Counted from the stretch's first letter, positions 1 to 11,556 are shown. The stretch is DNA of 64,000 nt from Banduia mediterranea (GCF_031846245.1 NZ_JAVRIC010000021.1:16584-80583); one strand, 5' to 3'. Made by a program: numbers and translations. Notes: a model not told the origin generated them from the sequence alone.

Positions 1-954
<954 letters not shown>

Positions 955-1331
955 AGGCGGCTTCGGGCTTCAGAAATCGCCTGGCGACCGGCGTGCGATG
1001 CAGACTGAACGGCGCCGATTGAGCGATCGGCGGGCCGGGACCGCCGTTTCGTGTTGCGTGATTCGTTGAGATGGCTCAGGTTGACTCAGCGCCCCCGGCC
1101 TGGAGAAGTGCATTGCCGCAATTCCCAGAAGTCGCAGCCGTCATCGTCGGCCTGGGTCTGCTCGGTGCTTGCCGCCCAGGGCCGCCCGATGCGTTGCCCG
1201 CGTTCACCGATTCGGTGTGATGATTCATCTGGTGGTACCGCCCCGGTAGCCGCCGCGGGGTTTCTCGGCGGCGATTGCCGGGGCTCGGTACAATCGCGCG
1301 CCCAAGCCCAAGCCAAACAACCACGGCGGCC
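955..1331. other. Intergenic stretch murA-hisG, no gene seen
   Basis: About 375 bases with no convincing reading frame. A TACAAT hexamer at 1289-1294, about 40 bases before hisG, could be a -10 box, but I see no good -35 element at 16-18 bp from it. The size would allow a leader or attenuator for the his genes, yet I found no run of histidine codons in a short upstream frame. Confidence 0.4.
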
Positions 1332-1967
1332 ATGACCATGCTGACGCTGGCTCTCTCGAAGGGCCGCATACTCGAGGAAACCCTGCCGACACTTCAGGCG
1401 ATCGGTCTGCAGCCGGCTGGCGATATCGATCGGCTGCTGCGCGTGCCTTCACGCCATCCTGAGGTCCAGCATCTGATCATCCGCCCCACGGATGTGCCGA
1501 CCTATGTGGAATACGGCGCTGCCGATTTCGGCATCGTCGGCAAGGACATCCTGATGGAGCACGGCAGTGGATCGCTCTACGAGCCGCTGGATCTCGGCAT
1601 CGCACAATGCAGGCTGATGGTGGCCGGCTTGCCCGGAACCAAACCTCTGCGCCACCGTCGTCTGCGCGTGGCGACCAAATATCCCGAAATCACGCGGCGC
1701 TACTTCGCGCAGCAGGGCAAACAGGTCGAGATCATCAAGCTGTATGGCTCGATGGAACTGGCGCCGCTGGTGGAACTGGCGGACGTAATCGTCGATCTCG
1801 TCGCCACCGGCAAGACGCTCAAGGCCAACGGCCTGGTCGTGCTGGAGCACATCGCGGACGTGTCCTCGCGTCTGGTCGTCAACAAGGCCGCGATGAAGAC
1901 CAAGCACGCCGCACTGCGTTACTGGCTCGACCGTTTCCGCGAGGCCACGGAGACTGCCCATGCCTGA
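1332..1967 (+). CDS. hisG: ATP phosphoribosyltransferase, short form
   Basis: First enzyme of histidine synthesis: condenses ATP and PRPP to phosphoribosyl-ATP. The start is ATG 1332, giving 211 residues that begin [13 protein letters not shown]; an ATG two codons later is equally possible, and an upstream TTG would add an unconserved extension. Family hallmarks are [10 protein letters not shown] near residue 60 and the PRPP loop [15 protein letters not shown] near residue 155. The protein stops after the two catalytic lobes and lacks the C-terminal regulatory domain of E. coli HisG. In the short-form family, activity and histidine feedback depend on a HisZ partner, which is not in this window. 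It overlaps hisD by 8 bases, so the two are probably translationally coupled. Confidence 0.95.
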   Translation: MTMLTLALSKGRILEETLPTLQAIGLQPAGDIDRLLRVPSRHPEVQHLIIRPTDVPTYVEYGAADFGIVGKDILMEHGSGSLYEPLDLGIAQCRLMVAGLPGTKPLRHRRLRVATKYPEITRRYFAQQGKQVEIIKLYGSMELAPLVELADVIVDLVATGKTLKANGLVVLEHIADVSSRLVVNKAAMKTKHAALRYWLDRFREATETAHA

Positions 1968-3255
1968 GATCAATCGCCTCGACAGCACGAACGCGGATTT
2001 CGGGGCGCGTCTCGATGCGCTGCTCGACCGTTTGCCCGAGCGCGACTCCCAGGTGCAGAGCGTGGTCGCCGACATCATCGCGGATGTGCGTGTACGCGGC
2101 GATGCCGCAGTGCTCGAATACACGAGACGCTTCGACCGCTTGGATGCCACCAGCCTGGAGGCCCTAGAGATTCCGCGCGAGCGATTGAAGGCGGCCTGGG
2201 ATGGGCTGCCGACGGCGCTGCGCGAGGCTCTGTCGACAGCGCATCGGCGCATCCGTGACTATGCTGAACGGCAGGGCCTGCAGGGTTTCAGCTTCATCGA
2301 TGCGCACGGCAACGAACTCGGTCAGCGCGTCACCGCGATGGACCGCGTGGGGCTGTATGCGCCGGGCGGCAAGGCGGCGTATCCGTCGTCCGTGCTGATG
2401 AACGCCGTGCCTGCCAAGGTGGCCGGCGTGCGTGAGCTGGTGATGTGCGTGCCGACGCCCGACGGCATCGTCAACGAGACCGTGCTGGCGGCGATCCACT
2501 TGAGCGGTGTCGACCGTGTGTTCACGATCGGCGGCGCCCAGGCCGTGGCGGCGATGGCCTGCGGTACCCAGACGATTGCCCAGGTCGACAAGATCGTAGG
2601 CCCCGGCAATGCCTATGTCGCCGAGGCCAAGCGTCAGGTGTTCGGTATGGTCGGGATCGACTCGATCGCCGGCCCGTCCGAAATCGTGGTGATCTGCGAT
2701 GGTCAGACCGACCCGCGCTGGACCGCGATGGACCTGTTCTCCCAGGCCGAGCATGACGAGGAAGCCCAGTCCATTCTGATCTCGCCGGACGCGGCCTATC
2801 TCGACGCGGTGCAGGCGGCGATGGACGAGCGGCTCGCAGAACTGCCACGTGCCGGGATCGTGCGTGCCTCACTGCGCGCGCGCGGCGCCCTGATCCTAGT
2901 GCGTGATCTGAGCGAAGCCGTAGGGGTTTCGAACCACATTGCGCCGGAGCATCTGGAGCTGTCCGTGGCCGATCCGGATGCCTTGCTCGACGAGGTGCGC
3001 CATGCGGGCGCGGTCTTCCTGGGGCGGCACACGCCCGAGGCCTTCGGCGACTATTGCGCCGGGCCCAATCATGTGTTGCCCACCTCGCGTGCGGCGCGTT
3101 ATGCCAATCCGCTGGGCGTCTATGAATTCCAGAAACGCAGCAGCCTGATTCGTTGCAGCCCCGAGGGCGCGCGGGCGCTGGCGCCAATCGCCAGCCGGCT
3201 CGCGGACGCGGAAGGCCTGCAGGCGCATGCCGCCAGTGCCAGGGACCGTCGCTGA
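1960..3255 (+). CDS. hisD: Histidinol dehydrogenase
   Basis: Catalyses the last two NAD-dependent oxidations from histidinol to histidine. It is 431 residues, normal for the family. Visible features are [12 protein letters not shown], the [10 protein letters not shown] segment, the zinc-binding [10 protein letters not shown] (Gln and His ligands), and [15 protein letters not shown] with the aspartate ligand. It starts inside the end of hisG. In many proteobacteria hisC or hisB would follow. Here a decayed unrelated locus follows instead, so the remaining his genes must lie elsewhere. Confidence 0.97.
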   Translation: MPEINRLDSTNADFGARLDALLDRLPERDSQVQSVVADIIADVRVRGDAAVLEYTRRFDRLDATSLEALEIPRERLKAAWDGLPTALREALSTAHRRIRDYAERQGLQGFSFIDAHGNELGQRVTAMDRVGLYAPGGKAAYPSSVLMNAVPAKVAGVRELVMCVPTPDGIVNETVLAAIHLSGVDRVFTIGGAQAVAAMACGTQTIAQVDKIVGPGNAYVAEAKRQVFGMVGIDSIAGPSEIVVICDGQTDPRWTAMDLFSQAEHDEEAQSILISPDAAYLDAVQAAMDERLAELPRAGIVRASLRARGALILVRDLSEAVGVSNHIAPEHLELSVADPDALLDEVRHAGAVFLGRHTPEAFGDYCAGPNHVLPTSRAARYANPLGVYEFQKRSSLIRCSPEGARALAPIASRLADAEGLQAHAASARDRR

Positions 3256-3314
3256 GCCAACGTGCCGTCCCCTGCGACTGGCGTTCCTGGCGCTGTTTGC
3301 CGACTGCGCCGTGC

Positions 3315-3635
3315 AATCGATGACTACAGGCGTCGTGATCGCCGGACTGTTCAACGCTGTGGTCGTTGTTCATGGTGGCGCCGAATCCGGCCAAGGTGCT
3401 GCAATTGTTCGGCGACTACGTGGGAACGGTGAAGGCACCCGGGCTGCGTTGGGCCAAGCCCCTGTACTCGAAGGTCGGCATTTCCACGCGCGTCCGCAAT
3501 TTGCGTATCCGCGAACACGTCTATGACGCCTTGCGGCGATGGGCGGACGACGAGATGCGCAGCGTCGGCAGGCAGATCGAATTCCTGCTGCGCGATGCGC
3601 TGCTCAAGTCGGGGCGACTGAAATCCGGTTCGCCG
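3315..3635 (+). pseudogene. Fused remnant of an SPFH/Band-7 protein and an Arc-like ribbon-helix-helix protein
   Basis: Two gene ends are joined here. From about 3315 a hydrophobic stretch (VVIAGLFNAVVVV) reads in one frame, then near 3370 the frame shifts to APNPAKVLQLFGDYVGTV, which resembles the N-terminus of SPFH/Band-7 membrane proteins. After roughly 45 residues this breaks off and runs straight into HVYDALRRWADDEMRSV and QIEFLLRDALLKSGRL, the typical C-terminus of a small Arc-family DNA-binding protein often encoded just downstream of that SPFH gene. The SPFH body and the start of the regulator are therefore deleted, and no proper stop follows. I read it as the scar of one deletion plus one frameshift. 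Assignment is from recall of the families. Confidence 0.65.
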
Positions 3636-3749
3636 GCGCGTGGAGTACGTCGACCTACGCGAAGGCCGGCGCAGTCGCCTGCGGCTCTCTGCGCCGGCCT
3701 TGTCCCTGCGTCGTTTCAGGATCAAGCGCCGTCGACCACGAATGTCTGC

Positions 3750-4721
<972 letters not shown>

Positions 4722-4735
4722 TCAGACCGTAAGAT

Positions 4736-4762
4736 CCCGCCCTCCGCGAACCGGAGGGCGGG
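4736..4762 (-). terminator. Hairpin between peroxiredoxin gene and trxB
   Basis: A perfect 11-bp GC-rich inverted repeat with a 5-base loop (cccgccctccg / cggagggcggg) sits just after the peroxiredoxin stop codon on the minus strand. No clear T-run follows, so it may act as a weak terminator, an attenuator or an mRNA-stabilising stem separating a highly expressed first gene from trxB. Confidence 0.6.
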
Positions 4763-4783
4763 CGTTGAGGCGACCGTGCAGAT

Positions 4784-5386
4784 TTACAGCGACTCGCCGT
4801 GCTGCGCGAGGTATTCGGCCACGCCGGCGGTGTCCGCCTTCATCCCGCTCTGGCCCTTCTGCCAGCCAGCCGGACAGACTTCGCCATGCTCCTCGTGGAA
4901 TTGCAGCGCATCGACCACGCGCAGCATATCGTCGACGTTGCGGCCCAGCGGCAGGTTGTTGACGGTCTGGTGCTGAACGATGCCTTCCTTGTCGATCAGG
5001 AACGAGGCGCGGAACGCGACGCCGGCGCCCGGGGCCTCGATGCCGTAGGCCTGAGCGATCTCGTGGGTCACATCGGCCACCATCGGGAATCCGACTTCGC
5101 CGATGCCGCCCTTGTTGATCGGCGTCTGGCGCCAGGCGAAATGGGTGAACTGCGAATCGATCGACACGCCGACGAGCTGCACGCCGCGTTCTTCGAAGGC
5201 CTTGCGGCGATGCTCGTGCGCGATGATTTCGGACGGGCAGACGAAGGTGAAGTCCAGCGGCCAGAAGAACAGCACGACATATTGGCCACGCAGTTCGGAC
5301 AGTTTGAAGCTCTCGGTGATCGAGCCGTCGCCGAGTACGGCCGCGGCAGTGAAATCAGGGGCGGTACGCCCAACCAGTACGCTCAT
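4784..5386 (-). CDS. Typical 2-Cys peroxiredoxin (AhpC/Prx1 type)
   Basis: Reduces hydrogen peroxide, alkyl hydroperoxides and possibly peroxynitrite in the cytosol. It has 200 residues with peroxidatic Cys50 in FTFVCPSEI and resolving Cys171 in HGEVCPAGWQKG, the arrangement of Prx1/AhpC typical 2-Cys enzymes. No ahpF-like reductase is adjacent. The gene directly downstream is trxB, which suggests recycling through thioredoxin. The family is often under OxyR control, but I could not find a convincing OxyR box upstream. Confidence 0.95.
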   Translation of the reverse strand: MSVLVGRTAPDFTAAAVLGDGSITESFKLSELRGQYVVLFFWPLDFTFVCPSEIIAHEHRRKAFEERGVQLVGVSIDSQFTHFAWRQTPINKGGIGEVGFPMVADVTHEIAQAYGIEAPGAGVAFRASFLIDKEGIVQHQTVNNLPLGRNVDDMLRVVDALQFHEEHGEVCPAGWQKGQSGMKADTAGVAEYLAQHGESL

Positions 5387-5447
5387 GCTTGATGCTCCTT
5401 GATGGTTTCAGCGGTCCGGATGCAGTCTGGTCGCATCAGGACGCCGA

Positions 5448-5476
5448 AGGATAGAAAAACCCGAATAATAGGTCAA
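5448..5476 (-). promoter_or_regulatory. Predicted sigma-70 promoter of the peroxiredoxin gene
   Basis: On the minus strand TTGACC (5476-5471) and TATCCT (5453-5448) are separated by exactly 17 bases, 62 bases upstream of the peroxiredoxin start. The surrounding 5455-5515 stretch is AT-rich compared with the rest of the window and also serves the divergent gene at 5553. Confidence 0.5.
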
Positions 5477-5552
5477 TGCAAACATTCGAATGAAATCAAT
5501 AGAATTAATTAATTGACCGTGACGTCATGGTATCGTCGCTGAGGACTTGACG

Positions 5553-6695
5553 ATGGGGTTTGCAATGCGGTTCTTCAAGTACGTCGGTGTCTGCGCGATC
5601 TTCGTGATCATGTCGAATGCCCCGATCGAGGCGGCCGCCGCCGGACCGCCCGAGCCGAGGGTGCCCGACGGTTTCAGTATCGAGACCTTTTATGACGATG
5701 TACCGGGTGCCCGCGCGCTCGCCCGGGGCGACGACGGAACGATCTACGTCTCCACCCGTGAAGTCGGATCGATCTACGCGCTGAGCGACGAAGATGGTGA
5801 TGGCACGCCCGACCGACGCCGCGTGCTCGCGCAGGAGCTGAACCAACCCACTGGCATCGCCTGGCACGACGGCGATCTGTACGTGGCGGAAATCGACCAC
5901 ATCTGGCGCTATCCGGACATCGCCAAGCATCTCGATGCGCCGCAGCGCGAATCGGTGCGTGATGACCTTCCGGACGCCACTCACCATGGCTGGCGCTACA
6001 TCGCGTTCGGACCGGACGGCAAGCTCTACGTGGCGATCGGTGCACCCTGCAACATCTGCGAACCGGGCGACTTCGTCCGGGATGGCCGCAGCCTGCAATT
6101 CGGCTCGATCACGCGCATGAATCCGGACGGCTCGGAGTGGGAAGTCTACGCGCGCGGCATCCGCAATTCGGTGGGCTTCACGTGGGACGACGAGGGTGAA
6201 CTCTGGTTCACCGACAACGGCAGGGACTGGCTCGGGGACAATCTGCCGCCGGGCGAACTCAATCACGCGAGCGGTCCGGGTGAACACTTCGGCTATCCGT
6301 ACTGTCACGGCGGTACCGTGCCGGACCCGGAATTCGGAAAGGGCAGGGACTGTGACGAATTTGTGGCGCCGGCGCAGGCGCTGGGGCCGCATGTGGCGCC
6401 GCTGGGCGTGAAGTTCTACACCGGCAACCAGTTCCCCGCAGCCATGCGCGGGCAGCTGTTCATTGCCGAGCATGGATCCTGGAATCGCTCGAAGCGTATC
6501 GGCTACCGCGTGACGCGTGTCAGGCTCGATGACGACAGCCAAGGCGTCGAGTACGCACCGTTCATCACCGGCTGGCTGGATGGCGAGCGAGTACGCGGCC
6601 GACCGGTTGATCTGCTGGTGCAGCCGGACGGTTCGATGCTGGTTTCGGACGATGCGCAGGGGCGGATCTACCGGGTCCGGTATACCGGCGAGTAA
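5553..6695 (+). CDS. Secreted PQQ-dependent sugar dehydrogenase-like beta-propeller protein
   Basis: About 380 residues with an N-terminal signal peptide (hydrophobic YVGVCAIFVIMSNAP followed by an Ala-rich cleavage region), so it is probably periplasmic. The body has blade-like repeats such as DGTIYVSTREVGSIYAL, GWRYIAFGPDGKLYVAIG and GELWFTDNGRDWLGDN. The segment FIAEHGSWNRS is typical of the soluble glucose/sorbosone dehydrogenase family that binds PQQ and calcium. Substrate is unknown. ATG 5553 is chosen because a gagg ribosome site sits 9 bases before it; ATG 5565 is an alternative. It is transcribed divergently from the peroxiredoxin gene. Confidence 0.85.
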   Translation: MGFAMRFFKYVGVCAIFVIMSNAPIEAAAAGPPEPRVPDGFSIETFYDDVPGARALARGDDGTIYVSTREVGSIYALSDEDGDGTPDRRRVLAQELNQPTGIAWHDGDLYVAEIDHIWRYPDIAKHLDAPQRESVRDDLPDATHHGWRYIAFGPDGKLYVAIGAPCNICEPGDFVRDGRSLQFGSITRMNPDGSEWEVYARGIRNSVGFTWDDEGELWFTDNGRDWLGDNLPPGELNHASGPGEHFGYPYCHGGTVPDPEFGKGRDCDEFVAPAQALGPHVAPLGVKFYTGNQFPAAMRGQLFIAEHGSWNRSKRIGYRVTRVRLDDDSQGVEYAPFITGWLDGERVRGRPVDLLVQPDGSMLVSDDAQGRIYRVRYTGE

Positions 6696-6833
6696 TGCCA
6701 GCTCGACGCCGGTTCGGGTTCCGTGCGAGCGTGACCTTGCGTCGAACATCCCATTCAGGCAAGTCGTTCATAATGACGACTTCAGACCTTTTGTCCTTAC
6801 AGTCCCGCCGCTGCGGGCTTACATGTGCCGTCA

Positions 6834-8684
6834 ATGACCAAAGAAAAATCCCTGATCCGTCGCGTCTTCGGATTCATCTGGGGCGCCGTCGTTCTGGTGT
6901 ATCGGGCGATCGTGGTGATCAGCCTGCTGCTGTCCGTTTTTATCCTCTACATGATGTTCGCCGGTGGGCAGCCGCCAGCCATCGAAGACAACATCGCGCT
7001 GGTCGTGGCCCCGGCCGGCACCCTGGTCGACGCCAGCGATCAGGATCCGGCGCAGCGCTTCTTCGAGGAACTCAGCGGGGAAGGCCCGTCGCAGACCCAG
7101 GTCGGCGATCTGGTCGAGGCGATCGATCGCGCGGCCGAGGATGATCGCATCAGCATGATCGCGCTGAAGCTGGATGAAATGACGGCCGCGGGCATGGCGC
7201 AGGTCGAGGAGGTCGGCATGGCGCTGGACCGTTTCAAGGCCAGCGGCAAGCCGGTCACGGTCTACGGCCAGTTCTTCGGTCAATCGCAGTATCTGCTGGC
7301 TTCCCACGCCAGCGATATTTCTCTGGACCCGATGGGTTCGGTGCTGATCGAAGGGTTCTCCAGCTACGGCTATTTCTTCAAGGACGGACTCGACAAGCTC
7401 GGGCTCAATGTCCATGTGTTCCGGGTGGGCGAGTACAAGTCGGCGGTCGAGCCGTTCCTGCGCAACGACATGTCGGAGGCGGCCAAGACGGCGAATCGCG
7501 ACTGGCTGGGTGATCTCTGGAGCGTCTATGGTGATGAGATCGCCGCGCAGCGTGGTCCCGACGCCCAGCCGGTGACGAACTACGTACAGAGCCTGGCCGA
7601 CGAGATGGAACGCAGCGGGGGCGATTCGGCCAGCGTTGCGCTGGATGCCGGCTTGGTCACGCGCCTGGAAACACTCGGCGAATACCGTGCCCGTATGGGC
7701 CAGACCGTGGGCATCGACGAGGAAGGACATGGCAGCTTCCGTCAGGTGCGCGACCTGGCCTATCTGAAGTCGGTGCGTCATCACCAGCCGAGCACCGCTG
7801 CGCGCAAGGTTGCCGTGGTCACGGTGCAGGGCGCCATCGTCGATGGATTCGGTGAGCCCGGACAGGCCGGCGGCGACCTGATCGCCAGTCTGCTCGATGA
7901 GGCCCGCCGCGACGACGAGGTTGATGCCATAGTCCTGCGTGTCGATTCACCCGGCGGCAGCGTGACCGCGTCCGAGCGCATCCGTCGCGCCGTGATCGCG
8001 CTGCGTGACGATGGCAAGCCGGTGGTGGCCTCGATGTCCTCGGTGGCCGCGTCCGGCGGCTACTGGGTGTCGATGTCGACTGACAAGATCTACGCCTATC
8101 CCAGCACCGTCACCGGCTCGATCGGTATCTTCGGCCTGTTGCTGACTACCGAGGACACGTTCTCGAAGCTCGGCATCAGTGTCGACGGCGTCGGCACCAC
8201 CTCCTTGGCCGGTGCGTTCCGCGGCGACCGTCCGCTGTCGCCCGATGTCTCGCGCATCATCCAGGCGAGCATCGAACACGGCTACCAGACCTTCATCAAT
8301 GGCGTCGCCCAGGGGCGCGACATGCCGGCGGAACGTGTCGAGGAGATCGCGCGCGGTCGCGTCTGGAGCGGCCTGGACGCCCAGGAACTGGGCCTGGTCG
8401 ATGCGCTCGGCAGCTTCGACGACGCGGTGCAGGCCGCTGCGGAACTGGCGGGTCTGAGCGAAGGGGAGTATCAGATCGACCGGCGCGAACCCGACTGGGG
8501 TTTCCCGGCAAATCTGCTGCAGCAACTGCGTCCGCGCCTGAGCCTGTCGATGCTGCCTGGCCTCGGCTCGGCACTGGAGAAGATGGCCGCGCAACTGGAC
8601 TGGAGCCGGCGGCTGGCCTGGGTCAACGATCCGCAGCACCAGTACGCCTACTGCTTCTGCGATACCCGCGACGCGATGCGCTGA
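6834..8684 (+). CDS. sppA: Signal peptide peptidase SppA, 67K type
   Basis: Inner-membrane serine protease that degrades cleaved signal peptides. The start is ATG 6834 (616 residues), because the upstream GTG adds only three residues and the N-terminus then begins MTKEKS before a single membrane anchor (residues about 18-45). It has the two tandem S49 domains of the long form. The general-base lysine is in GEYKSAVEPFLRNDM and the nucleophile serine in SVAASGGYWVSM, at the positions of E. coli Lys209 and Ser409. The alpha/beta hydrolase gene follows after one base, so the two are probably co-transcribed. Confidence 0.96.
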   Translation: MTKEKSLIRRVFGFIWGAVVLVYRAIVVISLLLSVFILYMMFAGGQPPAIEDNIALVVAPAGTLVDASDQDPAQRFFEELSGEGPSQTQVGDLVEAIDRAAEDDRISMIALKLDEMTAAGMAQVEEVGMALDRFKASGKPVTVYGQFFGQSQYLLASHASDISLDPMGSVLIEGFSSYGYFFKDGLDKLGLNVHVFRVGEYKSAVEPFLRNDMSEAAKTANRDWLGDLWSVYGDEIAAQRGPDAQPVTNYVQSLADEMERSGGDSASVALDAGLVTRLETLGEYRARMGQTVGIDEEGHGSFRQVRDLAYLKSVRHHQPSTAARKVAVVTVQGAIVDGFGEPGQAGGDLIASLLDEARRDDEVDAIVLRVDSPGGSVTASERIRRAVIALRDDGKPVVASMSSVAASGGYWVSMSTDKIYAYPSTVTGSIGIFGLLLTTEDTFSKLGISVDGVGTTSLAGAFRGDRPLSPDVSRIIQASIEHGYQTFINGVAQGRDMPAERVEEIARGRVWSGLDAQELGLVDALGSFDDAVQAAAELAGLSEGEYQIDRREPDWGFPANLLQQLRPRLSLSMLPGLGSALEKMAAQLDWSRRLAWVNDPQHQYAYCFCDTRDAMR

Positions 8685-8685
8685 C

Positions 8686-9519
8686 ATGGATACGCTGGTC
8701 GTCGATGGAATGCGCATTTGCTATACGGCTGCGGGCTCCGGTCCACCGCTGTTGCTGATTCATGGCCTCGGCGCCAATCGCAGCGACTGGGATTCGCAGA
8801 TTCCGGAGTTCTCCAAGCACTACCGGGTGATCGCCCCGGATCTTCCGGGCTACGGCGACAGTGCCAAACCCTTGCGCCTGTACTCGGTGCCGTATTTCGC
8901 GCAGCTGATGTGGCAGCTGTGTGATCGTCTGGGCCTGGAACAGATCAGCATCGTCGGGCACTCCATGGGCGGCGCCACGGCGTTGCAGATGGCCGTGGAT
9001 GCGCCTGATCGGGTCGAGCGCATGGTCATCGCCAACAGTGTTCCGACCTTCACGCCGCGCAATTTCGAGGAGTATCGGGAATTCGCGCTGCGCATGGGGC
9101 TGATGACGGTGTTCGGGCCGCGTCTGCTCGCCACGTTCATGTCGCGCCGGATGTTTCCGCGCGCCGACCAGACCGCGCAGCGCGAACGTTCGATCGCACG
9201 CAGCAAGCACAATCACCGCCATACCTATCTGGTGAGCCTGCTGGCGCTGGCGCGCTGGTCGGTACGCGCGGACCTGCCCAAGCTGCGGATTCCGACGCTG
9301 GTGATCGCCGCCGAGCAGGACTACTTTCCGTTCGAAGACGTCCAGCAGTTTGCCTCCGAGCTTCCGTTGGGCGAGCTTCAGGCGTTCCCCGGCACCCGGC
9401 ACGGTCTGCCGATGGAAGTACCGGAAGCGTTCAACGAGTCGGTGCTGGGATTCCTGTTGCGCGAGCCGGCCCCCGCCGTCAGGCGTCGGCGACGCAAGGC
9501 GGCTGTCGAGACTACCTGA
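8686..9519 (+). CDS. Alpha/beta hydrolase
   Basis: 277 residues with a complete alpha/beta-hydrolase fold: oxyanion segment LLLIHGLGANRSDW (residue about 22), PDLPGYGDSAKP, nucleophile elbow GHSMGGATAL (serine near residue 92), and catalytic histidine in GTRHGLPMEVPEAF near residue 243. No signal peptide, so probably cytosolic; substrate unknown. It starts one base after the sppA stop and converges on nadC with an 8-base 3' overlap. The C-terminus is unusually arginine-rich (VRRRRRKA). Confidence 0.88.
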   Translation: MDTLVVDGMRICYTAAGSGPPLLLIHGLGANRSDWDSQIPEFSKHYRVIAPDLPGYGDSAKPLRLYSVPYFAQLMWQLCDRLGLEQISIVGHSMGGATALQMAVDAPDRVERMVIANSVPTFTPRNFEEYREFALRMGLMTVFGPRLLATFMSRRMFPRADQTAQRERSIARSKHNHRHTYLVSLLALARWSVRADLPKLRIPTLVIAAEQDYFPFEDVQQFASELPLGELQAFPGTRHGLPMEVPEAFNESVLGFLLREPAPAVRRRRRKAAVETT

Positions 9520-10435
9520 GGGCGATGCGCAGAGCGGCGTTGATGTCCGGTAGCGCGGCGCCCGGCGCCAGCAGACGCATCGACAGGTCCACGGCCTGCA
9601 CATGCTTGGTCAGGCCGCCGATCGAAATCCGGTCCACGCCGGTATCGGCGATCGAGCGCACATTGTTGAGGCTGATGCCGCCGGAGGCTTCCAGCACGCT
9701 GTCGCCACGGTTGTAGCGGCGAAAATCGCGTCCCATGTTGACTGCCTTGGCGAGGATATGGGTCGGAAAATCATCCAGCAGCAGCAGGTCCACGCGTTCT
9801 TCCAGTGCGGCCTGGACCTCGCTCAGGTTCTCGGCCTCGCACATCAGCGGCACACCCGCATTCAGTGCACGCGCTGCGCGAATTGCTTCCTTGATGCCGC
9901 CGGCCGCGACAACGTGGTTTTCCTTGATCAGGATGCCGTCGTAGAGGCCGAAGCGATGATTGTCGCCGCCGCCTGCCGATACGGCATGCTTCTGCGCCGA
10001 GCGCAGACCCGGCAGCGTCTTGCGAGTATCGACGATGCGCGCCTGAGTGCCTCGAATCCGCTCCACAAAACGGCGGACCACCGTGGCCGTGCCCGACAGC
10101 GTCTGCAGGAAGTTCAGACCGGTGCGTTCGCCGGTCAGGATCGAGCGGGCGGGACCGCGCAGGACACACAGGCGACCATCCGCGCGGATGCTGGCGCCAT
10201 CCTCGACGTCCCAGGCGATCTCGACGCGCGGGTCGATCTGGCGGAACACCTCGTCGAACCACGGGCGTCCGCAGAACACGGCACTTTCTCTGGCGACCAC
10301 GTAGCCCACTGCCGTCGCATCCACAGCGATCAGTTTGGCGGTCACATCACCGCTGCCCACGTCCTCGGCGAGTGCGCGCGTAACGAGGGCGGTGACATCT
10401 TTCTGTACTTCATCCGGCAAGCTGTTTTGCCCCAT
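9512..10435 (-). CDS. nadC: Nicotinate-nucleotide diphosphorylase (carboxylating)
   Basis: Makes nicotinate mononucleotide from quinolinate and PRPP in de novo NAD synthesis. It has 307 residues. DTRKTLPGLRSAQKHAV and GGGDNHRFGLYDGILIKENH carry the quinolinate- and PRPP-binding residues, and ASGGISLNNVRSIADTGVD is the C-terminal phosphate-binding part. Another gene of the same pathway, nadB, lies at 19.4-21.0 kb. It follows argF on the same strand after a 107-base gap containing a hairpin. Confidence 0.97.
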   Translation of the reverse strand: MGQNSLPDEVQKDVTALVTRALAEDVGSGDVTAKLIAVDATAVGYVVARESAVFCGRPWFDEVFRQIDPRVEIAWDVEDGASIRADGRLCVLRGPARSILTGERTGLNFLQTLSGTATVVRRFVERIRGTQARIVDTRKTLPGLRSAQKHAVSAGGGDNHRFGLYDGILIKENHVVAAGGIKEAIRAARALNAGVPLMCEAENLSEVQAALEERVDLLLLDDFPTHILAKAVNMGRDFRRYNRGDSVLEASGGISLNNVRSIADTGVDRISIGGLTKHVQAVDLSMRLLAPGAALPDINAALRIALR

Positions 10436-10505
10436 CTATCGGTCCTGTGGGCCATTTTCAAGCGTCAACCGCGATTCACGGTGGTGTCATATGGTACGTC
10501 GCGCC

Positions 10506-10535
10506 GTGGCGCGCGGCGAATGCGGCGCGCGCCAC
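10506..10535 (-). terminator. GC-rich hairpin after argF
   Basis: A 9-bp inverted repeat (gtggcgcgc / gcgcgccac) with a 12-base loop lies 7 bases beyond the argF stop codon on the minus strand. There is no T-run, so it may be a weak terminator or an RNA 3'-end protector; nadC could still be read through. Confidence 0.35.
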
Positions 10536-10542
10536 CTTCAGC

Positions 10543-11439
10543 TCAGGGCGACAGCAGCAATTCCAGCAGCGCCTTCTGGGCATGCATCCGGTTCTCGGCT
10601 TCGGCCCAGACCACGCTCTGCGGGCCGTCGATGACCTCGGCGGTGACTTCCTCACCACGATGCGCCGGCAGGCAGTGCATGAACAGGGCGTCCGCCTTCG
10701 CCAGCTTCATCAGCGCCCCGTTCACCTGATAACCGTCGAAGGCCGACAGCCGATCGGCCTGCTCGTCTTCCTGGCCCATGCTGGCCCAGACGTCAGTGAC
10801 GATCAGATCGGCGTCGCGCGCGGCAACAGCAGGGTCCTCGTCGATTTCGGCGTGGCTGCCGGCGAAGGCCAGCCAGTCCGGGTCCGGTTCGAAACCCTTG
10901 GGGCAGGCTACGGCGAGCTGGAAGTCGAACAGGCGTGCCGCTTCCAGAAACGAATTGCAGACATTGTTGCCATCACCGATCCAGGCCACGCGCCGTCCCG
11001 CGATCGGCCCGCGCAGTTCGACGAAGGTCTGGATATCGGCCAGCAGCTGGCAGGGGTGAGTCCTGTCGGTGAGGCCATTGATGACCGGAACGCGCGAATG
11101 CTGCGCGATCTCCTCAAGCTCCGCCTGGGAATCGTTACGCACCATGATTCCGTCGCACATCGACGACAGCACGCGGGCGGTGTCGGCCAGCGGTTCGCCG
11201 CGGCCGAGCTGCGTGTCGCGCGGCGACAGAAACAGCGCGTGGCCGCCCAGTTGCAACATCGCCACCTCGAACGAAACGCGCGTTCGGGTCGAGCTTTTCT
11301 GGAAAACCATCGCCAGACAGCGGCCGGCCAAAGGCCGCGCATGCTCGTGGCGCGTGGCCTTGAGCACGATGGCCCGGTCAATCAATGCGTGCAGTTCGGA
11401 CGCTGCGAGGTCCGAAAGAAGTCGAAAATGACGCGTCAC
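10543..11439 (-). CDS. argF: Ornithine carbamoyltransferase
   Basis: Forms citrulline from ornithine and carbamoyl phosphate in arginine synthesis. The carbamoyl-phosphate site is [11 protein letters not shown], and the ornithine/catalytic segment is [13 protein letters not shown] near residue 255. I place the start at GTG 11439 (298 residues, [11 protein letters not shown]), since homologues begin at this point and a gggga ribosome site precedes it. The longer open frame to 11493 adds an unconserved arginine-rich extension. Confidence 0.93.
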   Translation of the reverse strand: MTRHFRLLSDLAASELHALIDRAIVLKATRHEHARPLAGRCLAMVFQKSSTRTRVSFEVAMLQLGGHALFLSPRDTQLGRGEPLADTARVLSSMCDGIMVRNDSQAELEEIAQHSRVPVINGLTDRTHPCQLLADIQTFVELRGPIAGRRVAWIGDGNNVCNSFLEAARLFDFQLAVACPKGFEPDPDWLAFAGSHAEIDEDPAVAARDADLIVTDVWASMGQEDEQADRLSAFDGYQVNGALMKLAKADALFMHCLPAHRGEEVTAEVIDGPQSVVWAEAENRMHAQKALLELLLSP

Positions 11440-11504
11440 GGTGTGAGTCCCCGAAAAGTTCCGCCGTGACGCAGCACGGCGCAACCAGGCCACAGCCCGA
11501 AAGC

Positions 11505-11528
11505 AAAAGGCCGCCTCGCGGCGGCCCT
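11505..11528 (-). terminator. Rho-independent terminator of sodB
   Basis: On the minus strand a ggccgcc stem with a 4-base loop is followed by TTTTGCTTT, 30 bases after the sodB stop codon. Shape and position are those of an intrinsic terminator separating sodB from argF. Confidence 0.75.
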
Positions 11529-11556
11529 GAGCTTCAAGCCTTGTTCAGCAGACAGC

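Noticed and set aside
5387..5552. OxyR box between the peroxiredoxin and dehydrogenase genes
   Set aside because: Two ATAG tetramers occur but spacing and dyad symmetry do not fit the OxyR motif.
5505..6749. 414-codon minus-strand frame
   Set aside because: Antisense to the PQQ-dehydrogenase-like gene; histidine/arginine-rich composition and no family features.
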